The notes under the pieces are model-generated. The model did not search any database. It worked only from the letters and a program-made list of their open reading frames with translations, and had not been told where the DNA came from. Below, in pieces: positions 1-7,865 of a DNA stretch of 64,000 bases (position 1 is the stretch's first letter; each line of letters begins with the position of its first letter). A program made the translations under genes and the position numbers. The DNA comes from Christiangramia flava JLT2011 (lineage in GTDB: Bacteria > Bacteroidota > Bacteroidia > Flavobacteriales > Flavobacteriaceae), in contig NZ_CP016359.1 of NCBI RefSeq assembly GCF_001951155.1, positions 496,001-560,000 of the forward strand, given 5' to 3'.

Positions 1-74
1 ATTTTTTTTTAAAACAGGCCAGCTCCAATTCAATAATGCTTCAATCATAGCTTCATAATAAAATACTTACTACT

Positions 75-2315
75 ATGTCTAAGGAAAAAAAACTATGGAT
101 CGCTTTCATTTTAATTATTACAGCTTCTTTCGCCGTATTGGGCTACTACGGTTTCGAAATTTATCAGAAGGCTCCTCCAATGCCTACCAAAATAGTTACT
201 ACTGATGGGCAAACTGTTTTTGACGGGCAGGATATTAAAGACGGTCAAAATGTTTGGCAAAGCCTGGGAGGCCAGGAAGTAGGATCCATTTGGGGTCATG
301 GTGCCTATACAGCCCCAGATTGGACTGCTGACTGGCTTCATCGGGAAGCTCTTTTTATTCTTAATCATTGGTCGGAAAAAGAATTTGATGTTTCTTATGA
401 AAAACTGGGTAGTGAAGAGCAGGCGAAACTGGAGCGCAGGCTACAGATAGAACTGCGCAATAACACTTATGATCCGGGGAATAAAACGATCAGCATTTCG
501 CCCATTCGGGCAGAGGCTATAAAATATTTGAATTCCTACTATAAAGGATTGTTTATGAACGATCCTAAACTAGATGAGCTCAGGAATAATTATGCCATTC
601 CCGAAAATTCCATAAAAGACGAAACCAGAATGCGACAAATGACTGGTTTTTTCTTTTGGACTTCCTGGGCAGCAGTGACGGAAAGGCCAGGCGCAGAGGT
701 GACCTATACGCACAATTGGCCAGCAGACGATCTTGTAGGAAATAAAGCTACTGGAGATCTACTTCTTTGGACAGGTTTCAGCGTTATTCTGCTACTTTTC
801 GGGATCGGGATAATGATTTTCTACCATGCCCGGATGAAAGAAGAAGAAGGACCCGACAAACCAGTACAGGATCCGTTGATGCGACAAACTATTACTCCTT
901 CTATGAAGGCAGTTAAAAAATATATCTGGGTAGTTAGCCTTCTTATACTAATACAAGTAACCTTTGGAGTTATTACCGCCCATTATGGTGTGGAAGGGGA
1001 TGCTTTTTATGGCCTGAATCTGGCGGATATCCTCCCTTATTCAATTTCCCGGACCTGGCATGTACAGTTGGGTATACTGTGGATTGCTACGGCTTGGCTT
1101 GCCACCGGACTTTATATTGCACCCGCTGTATCAGGTAAAGACCCTAAATTTCAAAAACTAGGAGTTAATTTCCTATTTATTTGCCTCTTAATAATTGTTC
1201 TGGGATCTATGGCAGGTCAATGGATGGGAGTAATGCAAAAGCTTGATCTCACACAAAACTTCTGGTTTGGTCATCAAGGATATGAATACGTGGATTTAGG
1301 CCGCTTCTGGCAAATATTTCTGCTGGTGGGATTATTTGTATGGTTAGCCTTAATGGTAAGGCCGCTGATCCCTGTTCTAAAACGTAAAACATCCGAAAGG
1401 AATTTGCTTTTAATGTTTTTAGTCTCTTCCGCTGCCATTGCATTATTTTATGCTGCCGGATTGATGTGGGGTCGCCAAACCAATCTTGCTATTGCTGAAT
1501 ATTGGAGATGGTGGGTTGTGCATCTTTGGGTAGAAGGATTTTTTGAAGTATTTGCTACAGTAGTATCCGCATTTTTGTTTGTAAGGTTAGGGTTACTACG
1601 TACTAAAACAGCTACACTCAATATACTTTTAGCTACAATAATATTTTTATCAGGCGGAATCATTGGTACCTTTCACCATTTATACTTTAGCGGTACACCT
1701 AAAGCGGTAATGGCCTTAGGGGCTACTTTCAGCGCTCTTGAAGTGGTACCTTTAGTACTCATTGGGTACGAAGTATATGAAAATTACCGGTTGAGCAAAT
1801 CTACACAGTGGCTCAAAGACTATAAGTGGCCAATTTACTGTTTAATCGCTGTAGCATTCTGGAATTTTTTGGGTGCTGGAATTTTTGGATTTATTATAAA
1901 CCCTCCGATTGCACTGTATTATATGCAGGGACTCAATACAACTGCCGTGCATGCTCATACAGCTCTCTTTGGTGTATACGGAATGTTGGGCATTGGATTG
2001 ATGCTTTTTGTACTGCGAAGTATTTATAGGGTAAAAATATGGAACGATAAATTAATGAGTTTTAGCTTCTGGTCTATAAACATTGGTTTACTTCTTATGG
2101 TAGTACTAAGCTTACTTCCACTTGGATTATTGCAAACAGTTGCCAGTGTAAATAAAGGAATGTGGTATGCCAGGTCATCGGAATTCCTACATCAGCCCGG
2201 AATGGATACACTTAGATGGCTCAGAGTCATAGGCGATACTATTTTCGCTATCGGATTGGTAGCCTTCGTATGGTTTGTCTTTTCTTTAAATAAGAGCGAA
2301 GAAATAAACGAGTAA
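75..2315 (+). CDS. norZ: Quinol-dependent nitric oxide reductase (qNOR)
   Basis: Reduces two NO to N2O at the inner membrane, taking electrons from quinol. The 746-residue length fits the single-subunit qNOR class: an N-terminal membrane anchor, a periplasmic cytochrome-c-like domain without heme (about residues 35-220), then a roughly 12-helix NorB core. Heme and FeB ligand motifs are visible: WHVQLGI near 327, HLWVEGFFE near 481, FHHLYF near 532 and VHAHTALFG near 624. The absence of a neighbouring norC agrees with the quinol type. The ATG is preceded by an AT-rich stretch without a Shine-Dalgarno. The gene faces the stress operon at 2.6-7.0 kb, and no other denitrification gene is visible, so NO detoxification is more likely than respiration (inference). 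Confidence 0.95.
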   Translation: MSKEKKLWIAFILIITASFAVLGYYGFEIYQKAPPMPTKIVTTDGQTVFDGQDIKDGQNVWQSLGGQEVGSIWGHGAYTAPDWTADWLHREALFILNHWSEKEFDVSYEKLGSEEQAKLERRLQIELRNNTYDPGNKTISISPIRAEAIKYLNSYYKGLFMNDPKLDELRNNYAIPENSIKDETRMRQMTGFFFWTSWAAVTERPGAEVTYTHNWPADDLVGNKATGDLLLWTGFSVILLLFGIGIMIFYHARMKEEEGPDKPVQDPLMRQTITPSMKAVKKYIWVVSLLILIQVTFGVITAHYGVEGDAFYGLNLADILPYSISRTWHVQLGILWIATAWLATGLYIAPAVSGKDPKFQKLGVNFLFICLLIIVLGSMAGQWMGVMQKLDLTQNFWFGHQGYEYVDLGRFWQIFLLVGLFVWLALMVRPLIPVLKRKTSERNLLLMFLVSSAAIALFYAAGLMWGRQTNLAIAEYWRWWVVHLWVEGFFEVFATVVSAFLFVRLGLLRTKTATLNILLATIIFLSGGIIGTFHHLYFSGTPKAVMALGATFSALEVVPLVLIGYEVYENYRLSKSTQWLKDYKWPIYCLIAVAFWNFLGAGIFGFIINPPIALYYMQGLNTTAVHAHTALFGVYGMLGIGLMLFVLRSIYRVKIWNDKLMSFSFWSINIGLLLMVVLSLLPLGLLQTVASVNKGMWYARSSEFLHQPGMDTLRWLRVIGDTIFAIGLVAFVWFVFSLNKSEEINE

Positions 2316-2395
2316 TCCTTTTCATTCCATGAAGCTATAAAAAGATATTTTGTAATGATTTGAAATTCTATTGAATATATTCTTTTTGTGCAATG

Positions 2396-2440
2396 AGCCA
2401 GATGATTCATAAAAATATAATGTTTCATCTGGCTTTTTTA
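2396..2440 (+). terminator. Rho-independent terminator of norZ
   Basis: A 10-bp inverted repeat, AGCCAGATGA (2396-2405) with TCATCTGGCT (2425-2434), is followed by a T-run. It lies about 80 bp after the norZ stop. Confidence 0.75.
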
Positions 2441-2643
2441 TAATGATCACATATCACGTTATTTGTTAACACATTTATCCTCCTCTTCTTCCATATTTTC
2501 ACCATCCATGACATAAATTCGACAGTAGGATTATCTGATTTCTATTTTAGTACCTACTGCACTATTCTCATATACATTTGGGTGCATAGTAAAATAAAGT
2601 TACTGAGGACCTGAATGTTTAAACCTGGAGCTACTCCAGTTAG
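2441..2643. other. Gene-free gap between converging norZ and DoxX
   Basis: The gap between norZ and doxX is 328 bp. After the norZ terminator it contains no convincing reading frame. A short 6-bp hairpin (CTGGAG at 2625-2630 with CTCCAG at 2634-2639) lies just beyond the DoxX stop. It has no T-run, so it is only a weak candidate end signal for the minus-strand operon. Confidence 0.5.
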
Positions 2644-3057
2644 TTATATGGATTTTAGAACAAGATCAAAAGAGTATTTTCCGCTTCCCAAAATCAGCAA
2701 AGGCAAATACAGTGATAGATAAAGAAGTCCTAATTCCTTATTTATAAAGGGATCATTGCCATGAATCATAAGGACCGCAACTAACATGGTGATCATTGGT
2801 GCAATAACCGCCAACCGTGTAACCACACCAAAGAAAATAAATATGGAACAAACCACTTCTGCAAATATTGTGAGAAACAGGGAGAATCCTGGGCTAAGGC
2901 CCATCACTCCTGGAAATTGTATTTCTCCACCTGACAATAGCATTTGTAATTTTGGAATTCCGTGCGTAAGCATTAGCGCCGCTACCGCTGCTCTAAGAAC
3001 CAATAGCACAGCATCAACCTGTGAGGGTGAATAGTCCGTTTTAAAGATTTTATTCAT
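2644..3057 (-). CDS. DoxX family membrane protein
   Basis: This 137-residue protein has four hydrophobic segments and the LTHGIPKL and FAEVVCSIFIFFG signatures of the DoxX/SURF4-like family, small inner-membrane proteins often linked to quinone or thiol redox reactions. It is the last cistron of the minus-strand operon and starts 12 bp after the DODA-type gene. Family membership is clear; the substrate is unknown. In this context (two YceI, FrnE-like oxidoreductase, ring-cleaving dioxygenase homologue) a role in redox or electrophile stress is a reasonable inference. Confidence 0.85.
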   Translation of the reverse strand: MNKIFKTDYSPSQVDAVLLVLRAAVAALMLTHGIPKLQMLLSGGEIQFPGVMGLSPGFSLFLTIFAEVVCSIFIFFGVVTRLAVIAPMITMLVAVLMIHGNDPFINKELGLLYLSLYLPLLILGSGKYSFDLVLKSI

Positions 3058-3069
3058 AACTAAATATTT

Positions 3070-3900
3070 TTAACCAATTTTTACTGAAGTCATTGTTAAA
3101 GATCCTGCCACCGCCTTGTCGTTAAAAAAGGTAACCTCATCATTTTCTTTTTTGAGTCCAAGACTATACAAAAGTGGGATATAATGTTCGGGAGTGGGAA
3201 TGGCAAGTTTAGCTTCATGACCTAGATTTTCATAGTTGATTAACTTATAAAAGTCACCGGACAGAATATGCTTCTTAAATCTTTGGTTCATCTCCAGCGC
3301 CCAGTCGTAGCCGTAACCGGGTTCCTCTATTTTATTCCAGGCAACCATACGGAGATTATGCACCATATTGCCACTGCCGATAATCAATACCCCACGTTTT
3401 CTCAACTCAGCCAATTCTTTGGAAAGCTCAAAATGATATCTCGCACTTTTGGTAAGATCAATACTGAGTTGCAATACCGGAATATCGGCTTCAGGATACA
3501 TATGCCTTACCACCGTCCAGGGGCCATGGTCTAAACCCCAATCATGATCTTCTTCTATATGTGTAGATCTTACCAATTCCTTGGTTTGTCTGGCCAGGCC
3601 TGGACTCCCCGGAGCAGGATATTGCACTTCGAAAAGCTCTTTTGGAAAACCTCCAAAATCATGTATTGTCTTAGGAAAATCCATACTGGTAATACGGGTA
3701 CCATGAGATAGCCAGTGGGCCGAAATTACGAGCACTGCCCTGGGAGTGTGGATCTCTTTTGCCATTTTTGTCCACCGGCTACTAAATTCATTATCCTGTA
3801 TCCCATTCATCGGGGAACCATGGCCAATGAAAAGCACTGGCATCTGAGAATCCTGTTTTGGAAGGGAAGATGTGAAATTATTAAAGACAGAAAGTGACAT
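3070..3900 (-). CDS. ygiD: 4,5-DOPA-extradiol-dioxygenase-like protein (YgiD/DODA family)
   Basis: Class III extradiol ring-cleavage dioxygenase family, 276 residues. Family members use a divalent metal to open catechol rings; E. coli YgiD acts on L-DOPA in vitro. Candidate metal or catalytic histidines are H27 in FIGHGSPMN, H62 in ISAHW, H125 in LDHGPW and H181 in GNMVHNL. The start at 3900 is favoured because relatives carry a similar leader of about 20 residues before the MPVLFIGHG strand. It sits between the broken yceI (84 bp upstream, containing a hairpin) and doxX. The natural substrate is not evident; a catechol or quinol would fit the neighbours. Confidence 0.88.
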   Translation of the reverse strand: MSLSVFNNFTSSLPKQDSQMPVLFIGHGSPMNGIQDNEFSSRWTKMAKEIHTPRAVLVISAHWLSHGTRITSMDFPKTIHDFGGFPKELFEVQYPAPGSPGLARQTKELVRSTHIEEDHDWGLDHGPWTVVRHMYPEADIPVLQLSIDLTKSARYHFELSKELAELRKRGVLIIGSGNMVHNLRMVAWNKIEEPGYGYDWALEMNQRFKKHILSGDFYKLINYENLGHEAKLAIPTPEHYIPLLYSLGLKKENDEVTFFNDKAVAGSLTMTSVKIG

Positions 3901-3918
3901 AATTTTAATTTATAAAGG

Positions 3919-3973
3919 GAGGAAGCAGGTAGGGAGATCCAAAACCTCATAAGCTTTCGGACTCTGCTTCCTC
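3919..3973 (-). repeat. Intercistronic inverted repeat after the broken yceI
   Basis: A perfect 10-bp inverted repeat (GAGGAAGCAG at 3919-3928, CTGCTTCCTC at 3964-3973) encloses about 35 nt in the gap between yceI and the dioxygenase gene. Read on the minus strand it has no T-run directly behind it, so an mRNA-stabilising or processing stem is more likely than a strong terminator. Confidence 0.5.
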
Positions 3974-3984
3974 ATTAAAAAATC

Positions 3985-4557
3985 TTATTGTTTTTTGAAT
4001 TCGGTATCAATATCAAGCAAAACATTGTCGCTCAGGACAGCTTCCGGAAAATTGGGACCTAAATTATAATCCGACCTTTTTACATTTCCGGAAATGGCAA
4101 AGCCTGCACTCACCTGTCCGTTCTGAGGGTTTTTCACTTGCCCGCGGTACCATACATCCAAGGTCAAAGGTTTTGTTATTCCATGAAAAGTTAGATTTCC
4201 AGTAACTTTGTATTTGTCTTCTCCAACTTTTTTTGAAGACGTACTTTTAAAAGTCATTTCCGGATATTTTTCAGCATCGAAGAAATCGGGACTCCTTAAA
4301 TGATTATCTCGCATTTCTACTCCTGTATTAATGGAAGGTACCTCTATGGCCATTTCATATTGTGCGTCGCTGAAATCATCTTCCGCCGCCCCGATGGTAC
4401 CGTCAAATTTGTCGAATTTACCTTCAACTTCAGAAATACCCATGTGGATAATACCGAAAGATACCTGAGTATGAGCGGGATCGGCTTTCTAGGTGGTTTG
4501 TGCAAGAGTCGTCGCGCTTAAAAAAGCAATTGTAATTAATGATAGTAGATGTTTCAT
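3985..4557 (-). pseudogene. Secreted YceI family protein interrupted by an in-frame amber codon
   Basis: Reading from ATG 4557 gives a classic signal peptide (MKHLLSLITIAFLSATTLAQ), two threonines, then TAG at 4491-4489, and the YceI fold continues in the same frame to 3985. The stop replaces the tryptophan that opens the YceI domain: the intact paralogue at 6497-7024 reads WKIDPTHS where this gene reads stop-KADPAHT. One G-to-A change (TGG to TAG) explains it. Internal initiation at ATG 4443 would give a 152-residue protein without export signal or first strand, so function is doubtful. YceI proteins are lipocalin-like binders of isoprenoid lipids or quinones. Sequencing error or suppression remain alternatives. 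Confidence 0.85.
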
Positions 4558-4588
4558 TTTATTAAGTTTTATTTTTTATACGTTATTT

Positions 4589-5242
4589 TTAATAGGCCGC
4601 AGTAAACCGCTGGTTAATATGTGCTGCTTTCTCGGCTTCATCCACGAGAACCACCGCGGTATCCTGCACGGAAAGATCACTTTTCCCCTCCGTGTCGAAA
4701 ACAGGTTTGTCAAAGCCTTTTCTGTATTTATTTCTGCGCTCTTGAGGTTTTCCCGGCGCCATTTCAATCGCCGGACTAAAGAAGGTCCAGTTTAATTGGT
4801 CTTCCCCTTTTAGTAACTCAAGGTATTCACAAGCAGCCTTAGCTCCTGGCTTGATGGCTTCCGGGAAATTAGGATCATCTATCACTCGTGTCCTTTCATT
4901 AAGATAAAGACTGCCAGCCCCGCCTACCACAATAAGACGCTTTACCCCCGACTCTTTCACCGCCTGCTGAATGGCCTTTGCGCCTTCAAGGTAGTTCCGG
5001 TAAATATTTGGATTATTCCAGCCAGGATTGAAGGCACTTATCACTACATCATTACCTTTCAGGACTTCGACTAACTTCTCCGTTTGCTTAACGTCAATTG
5101 CCGAGGTTCTTAAAAGCGCACTATTAGCAGAAATTTTTTTTATGTTTCTTGCTACTGCTGTGACTTGATGCCCCCTGTTCAAAGCTTCTTTCAAGACTTC
5201 TGATCCTACAAATCCCGTAGCGCCTATAATTGCAATTTTCAT
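4589..5242 (-). CDS. NAD(P)H-binding oxidoreductase (atypical SDR, YwnB-like)
   Basis: A 217-residue single-domain Rossmann protein. The N-terminal GATGFVGSEV glycine-rich loop (about residues 7-16) and the basic ARN after the second strand (about 31-33) suggest NADP(H). The VVGGAGSLYL segment near residue 100 is typical of the NAD(P)H-binding (PF13460-like) family related to YwnB and flavin reductases. It starts 12 bp after the FrnE-like gene in the stress operon. The substrate is unknown; relatives reduce quinones or flavins or act as redox sensors. Confidence 0.82.
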   Translation of the reverse strand: MKIAIIGATGFVGSEVLKEALNRGHQVTAVARNIKKISANSALLRTSAIDVKQTEKLVEVLKGNDVVISAFNPGWNNPNIYRNYLEGAKAIQQAVKESGVKRLIVVGGAGSLYLNERTRVIDDPNFPEAIKPGAKAACEYLELLKGEDQLNWTFFSPAIEMAPGKPQERRNKYRKGFDKPVFDTEGKSDLSVQDTAVVLVDEAEKAAHINQRFTAAY

Positions 5243-5254
5243 TTGATAATTTTT

Positions 5255-5947
5255 TTAATTACAGTTTCTATCCCTTGAACAGGAATCACCTTCAAAAATT
5301 TTTAATTCAGGTTTTCTTTCTTCCCAAACCTTTTCTAACGTTTCTAAAAAAGCTTCAACAGGCTGAGCTCCGGAAATAGCATATTTATCATCGAAAACAA
5401 AGAAAGGAACGCCTCGCACCCCAATATTTTGTGCTTCCATTTCATCCTGCTTCACTTCGTAAGCGAAAGCATCAGATTTCAATTTTTCTCGGACTTCTTC
5501 GCCCTTCATCCCAATAGATTCACTGATCAACGCGAGAACTTCGATATCATCAATATTCCTTGCTTCTTCAAAATGAGCTCTAAATAGTGCTTCTTCGATT
5601 TCATTGCCCAACCCTTTTGTCTTTGCCAGTTGAATGAGTTGGTGCGCCCTAAATGAATTTGCGAGAATTCCCTTTTCTATATTCAGATTTATTCCTACTT
5701 CCTCAGCCATACTAATGGCTCCATGGAACATTTGCCTTGCCTGGGCTTTGGTTACCCCTTTTATCTTAACAAAATAATCCAAAGTGCTGGTATTAGGATC
5801 TGTGTGTAAGGAAGGATCAAGCTGAAAACTTTTCCAGACGATCTCCACCTGATCTCGTTGGGGAAATTTTTCGAGTGCTGCCTCCAATTTTTTCTTTCCT
5901 ATATAGCAGAAAGGACATCTAATATCTGACCAAATTTTTATTTCCAT
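5255..5947 (-). CDS. FrnE-like DsbA family thiol oxidoreductase
   Basis: A 230-residue cytoplasmic DsbA-fold protein without signal peptide. The redox motif CPFC lies at residues 11-14 directly after the first strand, and a cis-proline segment GVRGVPFFVF lies near 183-192. The extreme C terminus carries a second cysteine pair, C-x5-C (C223, C229), reminiscent of the extra cysteine motif of Deinococcus FrnE. Family knowledge points to disulfide exchange under oxidative stress. It is 6 bp from the preceding gene and 12 bp from the next, so it is tightly co-transcribed. Confidence 0.9.
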   Translation of the reverse strand: MEIKIWSDIRCPFCYIGKKKLEAALEKFPQRDQVEIVWKSFQLDPSLHTDPNTSTLDYFVKIKGVTKAQARQMFHGAISMAEEVGINLNIEKGILANSFRAHQLIQLAKTKGLGNEIEEALFRAHFEEARNIDDIEVLALISESIGMKGEEVREKLKSDAFAYEVKQDEMEAQNIGVRGVPFFVFDDKYAISGAQPVEAFLETLEKVWEERKPELKIFEGDSCSRDRNCN

Positions 5948-5953
5948 ATCTAT

Positions 5954-6430
5954 TTAATTTACTGTGTAACCCGATACTTCAAAAAGTTGACGAATTTCTT
6001 GTTTCGCTACAACTTCTTTACTGCTAAGGGATACTTCCTTTAAATTCTCTTGGATGCTAATTTCTACTACCCTTGAATTAGGAAGCTGTTGTTGTAGGTC
6101 AACCTTTCTTCCGTGACTATCAACGGGTGATATTACCCATACCGGCTTTTGAGTAGCCACCTCTTTTACCTTTTTAATCATATCTTTTGAAGGCGGTGCC
6201 TGCATAGAGATTAAAATTTTATCGGCTTCCCAGCATCCATCCTTTTCACAGCCTATAAAATCTATTTCAGCCTTTAACTTTAAAAAATTTAAGCTTTTTT
6301 GAAGGTGCTCCTTTGTCTCAGCATTTCCAACAACAAAAAGCAACCGATGGTTAGAACTGCCTAGAACCTCAAAAAATTCCGGGGCTAGCCCCTCGCTATC
6401 ACTTAAAATCGCTATTGTTTTTGTTGCCAT
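5954..6430 (-). CDS. Diverged Rossmann-like protein of the stress operon
   Basis: A 158-residue protein without a firm family assignment. Alternating strands and helices suggest a Rossmann-like domain. A central stretch (CEKDGCWEADKILIS, then KKVKEVATQKPVWVIS) resembles my recollection of flavobacterial F420-dependent NADP-oxidoreductase-like proteins, but the N-terminal glycine-rich loop is absent (SDSEGLAPEFF at the expected place), so nucleotide binding may be lost. It lies between yceI and the FrnE-like gene with a 6 bp gap to the latter. It could be a regulatory or scaffold relative of a dinucleotide-binding enzyme. Confidence 0.6.
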   Translation of the reverse strand: MATKTIAILSDSEGLAPEFFEVLGSSNHRLLFVVGNAETKEHLQKSLNFLKLKAEIDFIGCEKDGCWEADKILISMQAPPSKDMIKKVKEVATQKPVWVISPVDSHGRKVDLQQQLPNSRVVEISIQENLKEVSLSSKEVVAKQEIRQLFEVSGYTVN

Positions 6431-6448
6431 TTGTATCGATAATTTAAA

Positions 6449-6489
6449 GCAGGTATCAGGAAGGTGAGATTTTCACCTTCCGCTACTGC
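6449..6489 (-). repeat. Intercistronic stem-loop after the intact yceI
   Basis: A perfect 9-bp stem (GGAAGGTGA at 6459-6467, TCACCTTCC at 6473-6481) with a 5-nt loop is extended by an outer, once-bulged stem (6449-6455 with 6484-6489). It occupies the gap between yceI and the next cistron and has no T-run on the minus strand. A similar stem follows the other yceI at 3.9 kb. Confidence 0.6.
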
Positions 6490-6496
6490 CTTTGTT

Positions 6497-7024
6497 TTAA
6501 GCCTGTTTTATAAATTGAACATCGACGTTTAGTCTAACCTGGTCACTTACCACTACGCTACCAGCCTCGGTAACAGCATTCCATTTTAATCCGAAATCTT
6601 TTCGATTGATTTTCCCGCTTACTGTCAATCCGGCTTTCGTTTGGCCGTAGGGGTCTTCCACTACTCCCCCAAATTCAACCTCAAGCGTGACAGGCTTTGT
6701 GGTATTTCTAATAGTCAGCTCTCCATGAAGTTCTTCTGAATTCACATCAAAACTTTCGGCCTTAAAGACCAATTGTGGATGCTCCTCTGCGGCAAAAAAA
6801 TCGTCAGATTTCAAATGCTCATCACGGTCCTTATTATTGGTATCGATCGATTTTACATCCGCTTTGAATTCGATATTTTTTAATTTTTTAAAATCATCCC
6901 CCTCACTCTCAACTTCACCTTCAAAAGCTTTAAACTTTCCGGTTACCGTAGAAATCATGAGGTGTTTTACTTTAAAAGTAGCTTCACTGTGAGTTGGATC
7001 AATTTTCCATTTTGTAGTTGCCAT
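6497..7024 (-). CDS. Cytoplasmic YceI family protein
   Basis: A 175-residue YceI/lipocalin-like beta-barrel. The domain opens at residue 6 (WKIDPTHSEATFKVKHLMIS) with no signal peptide, unlike the broken paralogue at 3985-4557. Conserved internal features such as DRDEHLKSDDFF and the closing GLTVSGKINRKDFGL strand are present. Family members bind isoprenoid quinones or related lipids, and several are induced by stress. It is the first cistron of the operon, 87 bp downstream of a Crp-type operator and behind a good -7 box, and is probably the most highly expressed member. Confidence 0.92.
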   Translation of the reverse strand: MATTKWKIDPTHSEATFKVKHLMISTVTGKFKAFEGEVESEGDDFKKLKNIEFKADVKSIDTNNKDRDEHLKSDDFFAAEEHPQLVFKAESFDVNSEELHGELTIRNTTKPVTLEVEFGGVVEDPYGQTKAGLTVSGKINRKDFGLKWNAVTEAGSVVVSDQVRLNVDVQFIKQA

Positions 7025-7060
7025 AATTTTTGTTTTTAGATTAATAATTTATTTATGATA

Positions 7061-7092
7061 CAAATGTATGACCAGACACCGCTTGAGACCAA
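7061..7092 (-). promoter_or_regulatory. Predicted promoter of the yceI stress operon
   Basis: The minus strand reads TACATTTG (7068-7061), a full match to the Bacteroidota -7 consensus TAnnTTTG, with TTG at 7092-7090 spaced by 21 nt. The expected transcript start is about 30 nt before the yceI ATG. Confidence 0.6.
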
Positions 7093-7110
7093 TGACCTAT
7101 GATAAGAAAT

Positions 7111-7132
7111 AAGTGTGATCTATATCACACTT
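7111..7132. promoter_or_regulatory. Crp-type operator (TGTGA-N6-TCACA)
   Basis: A 22-bp near-perfect palindrome (10 of 11 base pairs) with core TGTGATCTATATCACA matches the E. coli CRP consensus. It is centred about 66 bp upstream of the predicted start site, close to a class I activator position. The adjacent Crp/Fnr regulator has a recognition helix with the RExxxR pattern used by CRP to read TGTGA, so it is the obvious candidate ligand. Confidence 0.8.
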
Positions 7133-7177
7133 TTTCCTTAATGACTTGTTAATAGAGGTAAGGTATCTTTCCGATTT

Positions 7178-7747
7178 TTAATGCAGTTGACTGCGCAATC
7201 GGCTTAATGTTTCTCGGGTGACCCCTATATAGGACGCAATCATGTGTTGGGGAACCCTTTGAGAGATATCGGGAAAATCATGAAGTAACTTAAGATAACG
7301 TTCTTCTGCCGTGGTACTCATGGTGTCCATGAGCCTTCGTTGTGTGGCAATTAAATTATTCTGAATAAGAATGCGAAAATACCGTTCAAAAGCAGGTATC
7401 TCCTTAAGCAGTAAGTCCCAGGAATCTTTGGTTATAAGCAGTAGTTCGCTATCCTCCATAGCTTCAATATTGTAGTCTGATGTTTCCCCGGTAAAAAAAC
7501 TGTAAAGATCTGCTGCCCACCATCCCTGCATAGAAAACTGCAAAATGTGCTCATTTCCTTTATCGTCTATGGTGAAACTTCTGAGCAGCCCCTTCTCTAC
7601 AAAAGAAGTATAAACACAGCTATCTCCATCCTCTAAAAGAAAACGCTTCTTTCTAAGTTTCTTAGGAATGAATAAGGTTTTTGCATATTCAAATTCTTCA
7701 CTAGAAAGGCTAATTGTTTCATTTAACTTTTTTAGAACTTCAAACAT
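7178..7747 (-). CDS. Crp/Fnr family transcriptional regulator
   Basis: A 189-residue regulator with an N-terminal cyclic-nucleotide-binding-like beta-roll (about residues 20-120), a long dimer helix and a C-terminal winged helix (about 150-189). The HTH segment PQHMIASYIGVTRETLSRLR carries R-E-x-x-x-R at the positions that contact TGTGA in E. coli CRP. Most cAMP-contacting residues are not recognisable, and no cysteine cluster for an Fnr iron-sulfur centre is seen, so the signal is unknown. It lies 153 bp upstream of the yceI operon, on the same strand, with the Crp-type palindrome in the gap. Confidence 0.9.
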   Translation of the reverse strand: MFEVLKKLNETISLSSEEFEYAKTLFIPKKLRKKRFLLEDGDSCVYTSFVEKGLLRSFTIDDKGNEHILQFSMQGWWAADLYSFFTGETSDYNIEAMEDSELLLITKDSWDLLLKEIPAFERYFRILIQNNLIATQRRLMDTMSTTAEERYLKLLHDFPDISQRVPQHMIASYIGVTRETLSRLRSQLH

Positions 7748-7865
7748 TTTACTTTTTGTAACTAATAACCTTAATTAACTTCTGAAAGGTCCCATAAATG
7801 TAGAAAATCATCAATGATTAGATTTTATTTATTCTAATTAATTTCCCGTATAGTATAAAACTATC

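Noticed and set aside
2444-2460. Two TCACA/TCACG half-sites resembling Crp operators
   Set aside because: They are in direct, not inverted, orientation and lie downstream of both neighbouring genes, after a terminator.
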